From: an uncultured Butyrivibrio sp.
Lineage (GTDB): Bacteria > Bacillota > Clostridia > Lachnospirales > Lachnospiraceae
DNA: 6,973 nucleotides
Assembly (NCBI GenBank): GCA_947169985.1
Contig: CAMVRW010000127.1
Coordinates: 1-6,973, forward strand
Direction of reading: 5' to 3'
The notes beneath the pieces are model-generated. The model made no database searches, was not told where the DNA came from, and saw only the letters and a list, made by a program, of their open reading frames with translations. The position numbers and the translations under genes are program-made. Within the stretch, counting starts at the first letter, position 1; each line of letters opens with the position of its first letter. Positions 1 through 5,187 of this stretch are shown one piece after another.

Positions 1-188
1 AGAACGTCTTTACTCTCCGTATAGCGTCTGTTTATCTTATACAGGTCACTGATGGTACAGAGCATACTGATACTCTTTACTCTTTTCCAGTCAATGGTGT
101 CTGCTATCTTAACTGCTTCGGCAAATCTGCCTTCCCCAATCAAAGCCTTTATTTCATCGGCTCGAATTTTATATTCGACTTTATCCAA
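1..188 (-). CDS. TPR-like helical repeat protein, N-terminal part (runs off window)
   Basis: The minus strand shows an open frame of 62 complete codons that is still open at the window edge. It begins LDKVEYKIRADEIKALIGEG (first residue read as Met) and continues RFAEAVKIADTIDWKRVKSI, then a helix with LCTISDLYKINRRYTESKDVL. The alternation of amphipathic helices with GRFAEA and RRYTESK turns resembles tetratricopeptide repeats, which usually mediate protein-protein contacts. I chose the TTG at 188-186 because AGAGGT sits 7 bp upstream and there is no ATG nearby; the first in-frame ATG is about 40 codons later. The gene lies 41 bp after the rsmA stop on the same strand, so it is probably the third gene of the tatD-rsmA operon. 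Its partner and function cannot be read from this fragment. The rare start codon may keep translation low (inference). Confidence 0.75.
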   Translation of the reverse strand, partial: MDKVEYKIRADEIKALIGEGRFAEAVKIADTIDWKRVKSISMLCTISDLYKINRRYTESKDV

Positions 189-229
189 AATATCTACCTC
201 TTTGGTGCAAAAAATACAATATCTAGTAG

Positions 230-1108
230 TTAGTTTAACATAGCACCCCTGCTTTGTAAAATATCAGAAAGCTCTGCAAACTGCTCAAGACTCAGTATTT
301 CGCCCCTTGCTTTTTCATCAATCCCCATTTTAAGAAGCGCATCCTGTACCTCCTGTCTTGAAACTCCCAAAGAAGGGTTGTTTGACAGTGAATTGGACAG
401 GGTTTTTCTCCTCTGGTTAAAGGATGTTCTTATGATCTCAAACATGTACTTCTCATCCTTAACCTTTACTGATGGCTCAAGAAATCTTGAAAGCTTCACC
501 ACTACAGACCCTACCCCCGGCTGAGGAATAAAACTGCTGGGTGGAACATCCATCACCGACTTTGCATCCGCGTAGAAGCCTACTGCCAGCGAAAGAGAGC
601 CGTAGTCCTTGTTTCCGGGAGGCGCTGACATTCTGTCTGCCACCTCTTTTTGCACCATGACTGTTACGCTTTCTATGGGCGCTCCGCTCTCAAAAAGCTT
701 CATGATGATAGGTGTCGTGATGTAGTAAGGCAGGTTTGCCACAACCTTGATGGGCTTGCCTTCATTATTCTTATTAACGATCTCCTCGATATCCACCTTA
801 AGGACATCCTCGTTGATGACCGTCACATTATTGTATTCAGAGAGTGTGTCGGAAAGGACAGGAATAAGGGTCTTGTCAATCTCCACAGCCACAACTTTCC
901 CTGCTGCCTCTGCCAGGTACTGGGTAAGGCTTCCGATTCCGGGTCCGATCTCCAGTACACAGTCCTTATCCGTAACCCCTGCTGCCTCCACAATGCCCTC
1001 AAGGACGTTACTGTCTATAAGGAAGTTCTGTCCAAACTTCTTCTTGGCACTCATGTTATATTTCGCAAGTACCTCTTTTGTACGGGCAGCATTACCTAGA
1101 TAAGCCAT
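230..1108 (-). CDS. rsmA: 16S rRNA (adenine1518-N6/adenine1519-N6)-dimethyltransferase RsmA/KsgA
   Basis: This enzyme dimethylates two adjacent adenines in the 3'-terminal hairpin of 16S rRNA, using S-adenosylmethionine, late in 30S subunit maturation; it is cytoplasmic. The 292-residue protein has the family's normal length. Visible signatures are KKFGQNFL (residues 23-30), SAM-binding motif I EIGPGIGS (53-60), the ribose-binding acidic residue in EID (76-78), ED at 100-101, the catalytic NLPYY motif (125-129), and the C-terminal-domain signature FNQRRKTLSN (230-239). I start at the ATG at 1108, not the in-frame ATG five codons upstream at 1123. GAGGG lies 6 bp before 1108, and MAYLGN...KYN is the usual N-terminus in Clostridia. 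The start lies inside the end of tatD (17-bp overlap), which suggests translational coupling. Loss of KsgA is classically linked to kasugamycin resistance (family knowledge). Confidence 0.96.
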   Translation of the reverse strand: MAYLGNAARTKEVLAKYNMSAKKKFGQNFLIDSNVLEGIVEAAGVTDKDCVLEIGPGIGSLTQYLAEAAGKVVAVEIDKTLIPVLSDTLSEYNNVTVINEDVLKVDIEEIVNKNNEGKPIKVVANLPYYITTPIIMKLFESGAPIESVTVMVQKEVADRMSAPPGNKDYGSLSLAVGFYADAKSVMDVPPSSFIPQPGVGSVVVKLSRFLEPSVKVKDEKYMFEIIRTSFNQRRKTLSNSLSNNPSLGVSRQEVQDALLKMGIDEKARGEILSLEQFAELSDILQSRGAMLN

Positions 1109-1862
1109 ACATTTCCCTCGCATTCTTTTCTGTGATCTCTATTACTTCCTCCGGGCTTATTCCCTTTATCTCAGAAAGGGCCTCCACAACCAGTGGCAGG
1201 TACAAGGAACAGTTCCTCTTTCCTCTGTAAGGAACCGGCGCCAGGTAGGGACAATCCGTTTCTAAAAGAATCTTCTCCATGGGAAGAGCCTCTGCCACCT
1301 CTTTTAGCTTTCTGCCGTTCTTAAAGGTAAGAACGCCGCCTATTCCGATATAGAACCCCATATCAGCACATTCCCTGGCCACTTCCCTGGAATATGAAAA
1401 GCAGTGCACTACGCCGCCTATCTGTCCCGCATTTTCCTCCCTCATAATGGAAAGAGTATCCTGGGCAGCTTCCCTTGAGTGGATAATAACAGGCTTTTTT
1501 ACTTCCCTTGCCAATTGGAGCTGCCTTTTAAACCATTTCTTCTGTATCTCATGGTCCGGCTCAGGCCAGTAGTAATCAAGACCGATCTCACCAATGGCAA
1601 CACACTTTTCGTGGGAGCTCATCTTTCTGAGCCTTTCTATATTCTCTTCGTTTAGTTCTTCGCTGTCGCTAGGATGTACCCCAACAGCAGCATATATAAA
1701 ATCATACTTTTCAGCCAGAGCCAAAGAGCTCTCGGATGAAGCCATGTTAGCTCCAACATTGACTATATTCCCAATCCCTGCTTCCTTCATAGAGCCAAGG
1801 AGCTCTTCTCTGTCTATATCAAACTGCTCATCATCATAATGGGCGTGTGTATCAAAAATCAT
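1092..1862 (-). CDS. tatD: TatD-family metal-dependent hydrolase (putative DNase)
   Basis: This is a 256-residue TIM-barrel metallohydrolase of the amidohydrolase superfamily. TatD relatives act as Mg2+-dependent 3'-5' exonucleases on DNA/RNA; some members also remove D-aminoacyl groups from tRNA, so the precise substrate is uncertain. Metal ligands and family signatures are all present: DTHAH (residues 4-8, with H6 and H8), GVHP (61-64), GEIGLDYY (91-98, with E92), IIHSR (126-130, H128), VVHCFS (151-156, H153), ETDCPYLAP (201-209, D203) and RGKRN (213-217). The ATG at 1862 has GGAGG 4 bp upstream, a slightly short spacing. The gene heads an operon with rsmA, whose start codon it overlaps. 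tatD next to ksgA is a common arrangement in Firmicutes (established knowledge). No Tat-secretion genes are nearby, so the name is historical. Confidence 0.95.
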   Translation of the reverse strand: MIFDTHAHYDDEQFDIDREELLGSMKEAGIGNIVNVGANMASSESSLALAEKYDFIYAAVGVHPSDSEELNEENIERLRKMSSHEKCVAIGEIGLDYYWPEPDHEIQKKWFKRQLQLAREVKKPVIIHSREAAQDTLSIMREENAGQIGGVVHCFSYSREVARECADMGFYIGIGGVLTFKNGRKLKEVAEALPMEKILLETDCPYLAPVPYRGKRNCSLYLPLVVEALSEIKGISPEEVIEITEKNAREMYGLSR

Positions 1863-1961
1863 TTTTCCTCCAAAATAAGGTTTAACCCCGATAAAATAAG
1901 GACTTCACCTCATATAATTTATCACAAAAATAAATTTTTTGCATTTTTTTTAAAAAAGTAC

Positions 1962-1990
1962 TTGCATTTCTTTTCTGAGCGTAGTAATAT
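1962..1990 (+). promoter_or_regulatory. Promoter of tRNA-Lys
   Basis: TTGCAT at 1962-1967 and TAATAT at 1985-1990 are separated by exactly 17 bp, close to the sigma-A consensus. An A/T-tract region (about 1929-1957, runs of T then A) lies just upstream and could act as an UP element. The predicted transcription start is near 1996-1998, about 13 nt before the mature tRNA 5' end, leaving a short leader for RNase P to remove. The rest of the 1863-2010 gap holds the tatD ribosome binding site; I found no convincing sigma-A promoter for tatD on the minus strand. Confidence 0.8.
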
Positions 1991-2010
1991 ATCACTTGTC
2001 GCTGAGACAT

Positions 2011-2083
2011 GCACCGCTAGCTCAGTTGGTAGAGCACCTGACTCTTAATCAGGTTGTCCAGGGTTCGAGACCCTGGCGGTGCA
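2011..2083 (+). tRNA. tRNA-Lys (anticodon CTT)
   Basis: The 73-nt sequence folds as a complete cloverleaf. The acceptor stem is GCACCGC (2011-2017) with GCGGTGC (2076-2082), and the discriminator base is A2083. The D-arm is GCTCAGTTGGTAGAGC. The anticodon stem CCTGA/TCAGG (2037-2041/2049-2053) closes the 7-nt loop CTCTTAA, with anticodon CTT at 2044-2046. The T-arm contains GGTTCGAGACC. It decodes the lysine codon AAG, which is frequent in the neighbouring genes (7 of the 8 lysines in the visible sufC fragment). CCA is not encoded (CGC follows the discriminator), so the CCA-adding enzyme must complete the 3' end. It stands alone with its own promoter and terminator, divergent from tatD and convergent with the suf operon. 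Confidence 0.98.
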
Positions 2084-2088
2084 CGCCG

Positions 2089-2134
2089 AGTACTGTTTTC
2101 GCAGGTATAACCTGTGGGGATGGTACTTTTTTTT
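2089..2134 (+). terminator. Intrinsic terminator of tRNA-Lys
   Basis: Positions 2089-2127 fold without a bulge into an 18-bp stem with the 3-nt loop ATA: AGTACTG... pairs with ...TGGTACT, topped by GCAGGT/ACCTGT. The stem runs directly into eight T (2127-2134). Six pairs are U-G wobbles in plus-strand RNA. On the minus strand they would become C/A mismatches, so the structure clearly serves plus-strand transcription from the tRNA gene. It starts 5 nt after the tRNA discriminator base. Confidence 0.88.
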
Positions 2135-2142
2135 GCGCGTAA

Positions 2143-2285
2143 AGTGAACCATGCAGATATAAAAATGAGGTGACAGATGGGAGCTTGCTCACATTCTGAC
2201 ACCTCTATTTTTATTTCTATACGGCGAACGCCGCGACAACGAGGAATTTGCGTAGCAAATTTCGAGTCTGTCAGCATGGTTCACT
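2143..2285. repeat. Palindrome-rich element bounded by a 12-bp inverted repeat
   Basis: AGTGAACCATGC (2143-2154) and GCATGGTTCACT (2274-2285) are perfect inverted repeats enclosing 119 bp. Inside are three smaller hairpins: the long terminator-like stem at 2161-2212, CGGC-GAAC-GCCG (2222-2233), and AATTTGC-GTA-GCAAATT (2245-2261). TGACAGA (2171-2177) is also complementary to TCTGTCA (2267-2273), which directly abuts the right inverted repeat. No open frame in this stretch is credible. The layout resembles a short non-autonomous dispersed repeat (MITE/REP class) or a large structured 3' UTR of sufU. I see no clear target-site duplication, so mobility is inference only. Confidence 0.6.
2161..2212. 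terminator. Long bidirectional hairpin terminator, probable end of the suf transcript
   Basis: AAAAAT-GAGGTG (from 2161) pairs with CACCTC-T-ATTTTT (ending 2212), with one bulged T. Inside, CAGA pairs with TCTG and GAG with CTC around a CTTG loop, with a few mismatches. The A-tract on one side and T-tract on the other give a stem followed by about five U on either strand, as in bidirectional terminators. On the minus strand it lies about 120 nt after the sufU stop, with no gene between, so it most likely ends the sufCBDSU mRNA. On the plus strand it would back up the tRNA terminator. Confidence 0.65.
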
Positions 2286-2336
2286 CGTGAATTTCGAGTA
2301 TTGCGTGACTCATGAGTCTGTCGGCACGGTTCACTC
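2264..2336. repeat. 23-bp direct repeat pair (2264-2286 and 2314-2336)
   Basis: Two 23-bp copies beginning GAGTCTGTC and ending GGTTCACTC lie exactly 50 bp apart and match at 21 of 23 positions; the differences are A/G and T/C transitions. The right copy overlaps the sufU 3' end: on the minus strand its outer end reads GAG TGA, the last codon and stop of sufU. A perfect 12-bp palindrome GACTCATGAGTC (2307-2318) overlaps the start of the right copy. AATTTCGAGT also recurs at 2258-2267 and 2290-2299. The pattern suggests local duplication of a repeat unit. Confidence 0.75.
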
Positions 2337-2771
2337 CACTTCAGCGCCGCCCTCCAGCATCTGCTGCATTGTTTTCCATCCCAATACCGCACACTTTACT
2401 CTTGCTGGCATATGAGCCACATCCTGGAGTGCAGCAGCCTCATCCAAAGCCTCAATGCTCTCCTCATCTGTGACCTCACCTTTTATCATTCCCATGAAGG
2501 TTCCGGCAAGCTTAATAGCCTCATCCTTCTTCTTTCCAACAATCTGGTCAACCATCATATCAACTGAAGCCTGCGAAATAGCACAGCCTGATCCCTCATA
2601 GCCGCCATCTACGATAATATCTCCGTCCAGCTTAAGGCTAAGTGTAATGTCATCTCCACAGCTTGGGTTTACGCCTCTAAGGATCAGATCAGGGTTCTCA
2701 ATGGTCTTCTTGTGCACAGGATGAAGATTGTGCTCATTAACGATCTCACGATATAACTGCTTAAGCTCCAT
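2331..2771 (-). CDS. sufU: SufU, zinc-dependent sulfurtransferase / Fe-S assembly protein
   Basis: SufU accepts persulfide sulfur from the cysteine desulfurase SufS by zinc-ligand swapping and passes it towards the SufBCD scaffold; in Gram-positive bacteria it replaces SufE. The 146-residue protein keeps all zinc ligands: C38 and D40 in NPSCGDD (35-41), C63 in GSGCAIS (60-66) and C127 in ARVKCAVLGW (123-132). The insert between the second and third cysteine positions, typical of SufU and absent from IscU, is present (about residues 85-120). The ATG at 2771 overlaps the sufS 3' end by 11 bp and has GGGAGG 9 bp upstream, indicating translational coupling to its partner enzyme. The C-terminus (GGAEVE) and stop fall inside a repeat copy (2314-2336), so the last residues may have been set by that repeat. 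Confidence 0.96.
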   Translation of the reverse strand: MELKQLYREIVNEHNLHPVHKKTIENPDLILRGVNPSCGDDITLSLKLDGDIIVDGGYEGSGCAISQASVDMMVDQIVGKKKDEAIKLAGTFMGMIKGEVTDEESIEALDEAAALQDVAHMPARVKCAVLGWKTMQQMLEGGAEVE

Positions 2772-3981
2772 AGCCCATGACCTCCCTTACCTTTGAAAGC
2801 TTCTCAAGGAAGATTTTTACCTCTTCCTCAGTATTATAGAAATAAACGCTGGCTCTTGCTGTTGAGCCTGCTCCAATAAACTGCATAAGTGGCTGTGCAC
2901 AATGATGTCCGGCTCTTACGCATACCTTGTCATCATTAAGTACGGAAGACAGATCATGAGGATGTACTCCATCCATTACAAATGTCACGATTCCGCAGTG
3001 CTTAGCAGGATCCTCTGATCCAAACACCTTGATATAAGGAAGCTTCTTAAGCCCCTCCATCAAAAGAGTGGTAAGCTTAAGTTCCTGAGCCTCTATAGCC
3101 TCAAAACCAACCTTCTGAAGGTACTTAATAGCCTCAGCAAGACCTACTGCGTCTCCCGCATTAACGGTTCCTGCCTCAAACTTATGTGGCAGCTCAGCGT
3201 AGGTTGCATCCTCTCTGGTAACGTACTCTATCATCTCTCCGCCGGTCAGGAATGGATCCATCTTATCGAGAATAGCTCTTTTGCCATAAAGAACTCCAAT
3301 TCCCATGGGCGCCAGCATCTTGTGGCCGGAAAAAGCGAAGAAATCACAGTCAAGATCCTTTACATCAACTTTCATGTGAGGAGTTGACTGGGCTCCATCA
3401 ATAACTACAACAGCACCCTTGGAGTGAGCGTAGGCAGTGATCTCCTTAACAGGATTGGTCACACCAAAGACATTTGAAACGTGGCCAATGGCAACGATCT
3501 TGGTCTTATCTGTGATCTTGCTCTCGTACTCTTCCTTAGTAAGGGTTCCATCCATGGTGGGCTCCAGATAAACGAGCTTTGCGCCCTTCTTTTTTGCCAC
3601 CATCTGCCAGGGAAGCATGTTGCTATGATGCTCCATGACGGTTATTACGATCTCATCCCCCTCCTGAACGTTGGCCATTCCATAGCTGTAGGCCACCAGA
3701 TTAAGGGACTCTGTGGTATTTCTAGTAAAGATTATCTCCTCGGTGGAAGCTCCTCCGATAAAGTCTGCAACAGTCTTTCTTGCGCCTTCATATCTGGCTG
3801 TTGCCTCCATGCTCCAGTCATACAGACCCCTTAAGGGGTTTGCATTCACAGTCCTGTAGAACTCGGAAACTGCCTCCATTACCTGCTTGGGTCTCTGGGA
3901 GGTAGCAGCGTTATCAAAATATACGTACTCGCCGGAATCGAAAATCTCGAAATCCTTGCGAAACTCACTGAGTGTACTCAT
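2761..3981 (-). CDS. sufS: SufS cysteine desulfurase (group II, PLP-dependent)
   Basis: SufS removes sulfur from L-cysteine, giving alanine and an enzyme-bound persulfide that is handed to SufU. The 406-residue protein has the usual length and complete active site: FDNAATSQRP near the N-terminus (22-31), the PLP-stacking histidine in MEHHSNMLPW (116-125), D195 and Q198 in VIDGAQ (193-198), the Schiff-base lysine K221 in SGHK (218-221), GTVNAGD substrate loop (271-277), and the persulfide cysteine C361 in RAGHHCAQP (356-364). The RAGHHCAQP context with a single active-site Cys marks it as SufS-type (group II), not IscS. The ATG at 3981 has GAGGAG 5 bp upstream. It starts 21 bp after the sufD stop and overlaps sufU, so all are in one operon. 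Cofactor and localisation (cytoplasm) follow from the family. Confidence 0.97.
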   Translation of the reverse strand: MSTLSEFRKDFEIFDSGEYVYFDNAATSQRPKQVMEAVSEFYRTVNANPLRGLYDWSMEATARYEGARKTVADFIGGASTEEIIFTRNTTESLNLVAYSYGMANVQEGDEIVITVMEHHSNMLPWQMVAKKKGAKLVYLEPTMDGTLTKEEYESKITDKTKIVAIGHVSNVFGVTNPVKEITAYAHSKGAVVVIDGAQSTPHMKVDVKDLDCDFFAFSGHKMLAPMGIGVLYGKRAILDKMDPFLTGGEMIEYVTREDATYAELPHKFEAGTVNAGDAVGLAEAIKYLQKVGFEAIEAQELKLTTLLMEGLKKLPYIKVFGSEDPAKHCGIVTFVMDGVHPHDLSSVLNDDKVCVRAGHHCAQPLMQFIGAGSTARASVYFYNTEEEVKIFLEKLSKVREVMGYGA

Positions 3982-4002
3982 TATTTCTCCTCAAACAACA
4001 AA

Positions 4003-5172
4003 TCAAACAATGTTCTGAATGTAATACTGGATCTTCTGCATGATCTCAGCATCAGGAATCATTCTGGCTACGCTCTCAAGCCTTGCCTTGATCATGATCC
4101 TCTTTGCCTCGTCCTCTTCTATGCCTCTGGTCTGCATGTAGAAAAGAAGGTCCTCTCCAAGCTGACCGATTGTGGCACCATGTCTTCCCTCAACGTCCTC
4201 TTCCTGACAAAGGATAACAGGCATGGTCTTATTAACTACATTATCAGATAAAAGAAGCGCATCCTCCTGCTCGTCACCTACAGAGCCTGAGCTTCCGTTC
4301 TTGAAATCTATTGTTCCTCTGAAGGACTTCTTAGCATCATCCATAAGAACGCCCTTAAACTGCATGGAGCTTTCTGTCTTTTTGCCTCTCTGATCAGCCA
4401 CATAGTTCATATCAAGGCTGTGATCTTCTCTGCAAAGGTATCCCATATTGCTGTTAAATACAGACTCTTTTTCTGAAAGAGTCACATATGCGCTGCTCCA
4501 AACCTTACAGCCGCCAAGCTCCAAAGTTACCAGGTTGATCTGGCCACCCTTGAAACAGGCGCCTCCGATATCATCAAAATGAACGTAGCCATTTCCCAGG
4601 GTCTGAGTCTTAACAAGATTGATCTTAGCACCATCCTCAGCAAGAAGTCTTGTGCTTACACCCTGAAATCCTGACATTTCCTTATCTGAAGTATATGCCA
4701 TGATAACAGTTACTTCAGAATCCTTCCTGGCATGGATCACCTGAGATGAAAGACTGCCCTTGCCATCCTCACAGTCATAGCGGATGATAATAGGCTTTTC
4801 TACCTTTACTCCCTCATCAACGGTGTAAACATCTGTTGTGACACCCATACCGATCATGAGATCATCAACATCTGCTCCCATTCCTGTACGAATAGCCTGG
4901 GATGCATCTCTTGAGGATGTATCGCCATTCGGAAAAACTGTATCCTCCTTAGGAGCAAGGATCCTGTCCTTGTTTTCTAAAAAGAGCTTTCCGGCTTCTT
5001 CGAAGGATACTCCTTCTTTTAAAGTTACTCCTGCCGGTATCTCTTTTGCCTTAGGAGAACTCAAAGTTTCTATATTTAAATCACTTATCTGAAGGGCGCT
5101 GTCATTTACATGCAAAAAATTGTATGTGAGAACCGGCAGCACATTTACCTTCATATTCAAATCTTTGCTCAT
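4003..5172 (-). CDS. sufD: SufD, Fe-S cluster assembly scaffold subunit
   Basis: SufD forms a heterodimer with SufB that, with the SufC ATPase dimer, makes the SufBC2D scaffold where clusters are assembled. The 389-residue protein shows a poorly conserved N-terminal helical part (about 1-100), a beta-helix core (about 110-320), and the C-terminal SufBD signature from GSSGSVGDEQEDALLLS (293-309) to HGATIGQLGEDLLFYMQTRG (331-350). The interface histidine H331 matches E. coli H360. The cysteine two residues earlier in E. coli SufD (C358) is Gly here (EDVEGRHGA); as I recall, Bacillus SufD also lacks that Cys, so the change is probably lineage-typical. The ATG at 5172 has AGAGGT 6 bp upstream; the in-frame ATG at 5154 lacks this. 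It follows sufB by 15 bp. The N-terminus resembles neither SufB nor SufC. Confidence 0.94.
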   Translation of the reverse strand: MSKDLNMKVNVLPVLTYNFLHVNDSALQISDLNIETLSSPKAKEIPAGVTLKEGVSFEEAGKLFLENKDRILAPKEDTVFPNGDTSSRDASQAIRTGMGADVDDLMIGMGVTTDVYTVDEGVKVEKPIIIRYDCEDGKGSLSSQVIHARKDSEVTVIMAYTSDKEMSGFQGVSTRLLAEDGAKINLVKTQTLGNGYVHFDDIGGACFKGGQINLVTLELGGCKVWSSAYVTLSEKESVFNSNMGYLCREDHSLDMNYVADQRGKKTESSMQFKGVLMDDAKKSFRGTIDFKNGSSGSVGDEQEDALLLSDNVVNKTMPVILCQEEDVEGRHGATIGQLGEDLLFYMQTRGIEEDEAKRIMIKARLESVARMIPDAEIMQKIQYYIQNIV

Positions 5173-5187
5173 CTGTTTACCTCTTTA

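Noticed and set aside
52..243. Plus-strand open frame opposite the TPR-like gene
   Set aside because: The minus-strand frame has a ribosome binding site, operon context and a recognisable helical-repeat pattern; the plus frame is its antisense shadow.
1108..1123. Longer rsmA start at 1123 (MRGKC extension)
   Set aside because: The upstream ATG has only a weak GAAAAGA ahead of it, while the ATG at 1108 has GAGGG at good spacing and matches the usual family N-terminus.
1863..2010. T-box or riboswitch leader ahead of tatD, or a sigma-A promoter for tatD
   Set aside because: The leader is short and A/T-rich with no specifier or T-box sequence and no aptamer-like helices. TTGTGA near 1920 has no -10 box at acceptable spacing.
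2143..2336. CRISPR array
   Set aside because: Only two full repeat units are present, with a 27-bp interval that itself contains a palindrome and repeated sequence; there are no further units and no cas genes.
2017..2392. Two minus-strand open frames (2017-2277 and 2189-2392) across the tRNA-sufU gap
   Set aside because: They run through the tRNA, both terminators and the repeat island, overlap the end of sufU, have no good ribosome binding site and give low-complexity Arg/Ser-rich peptides.
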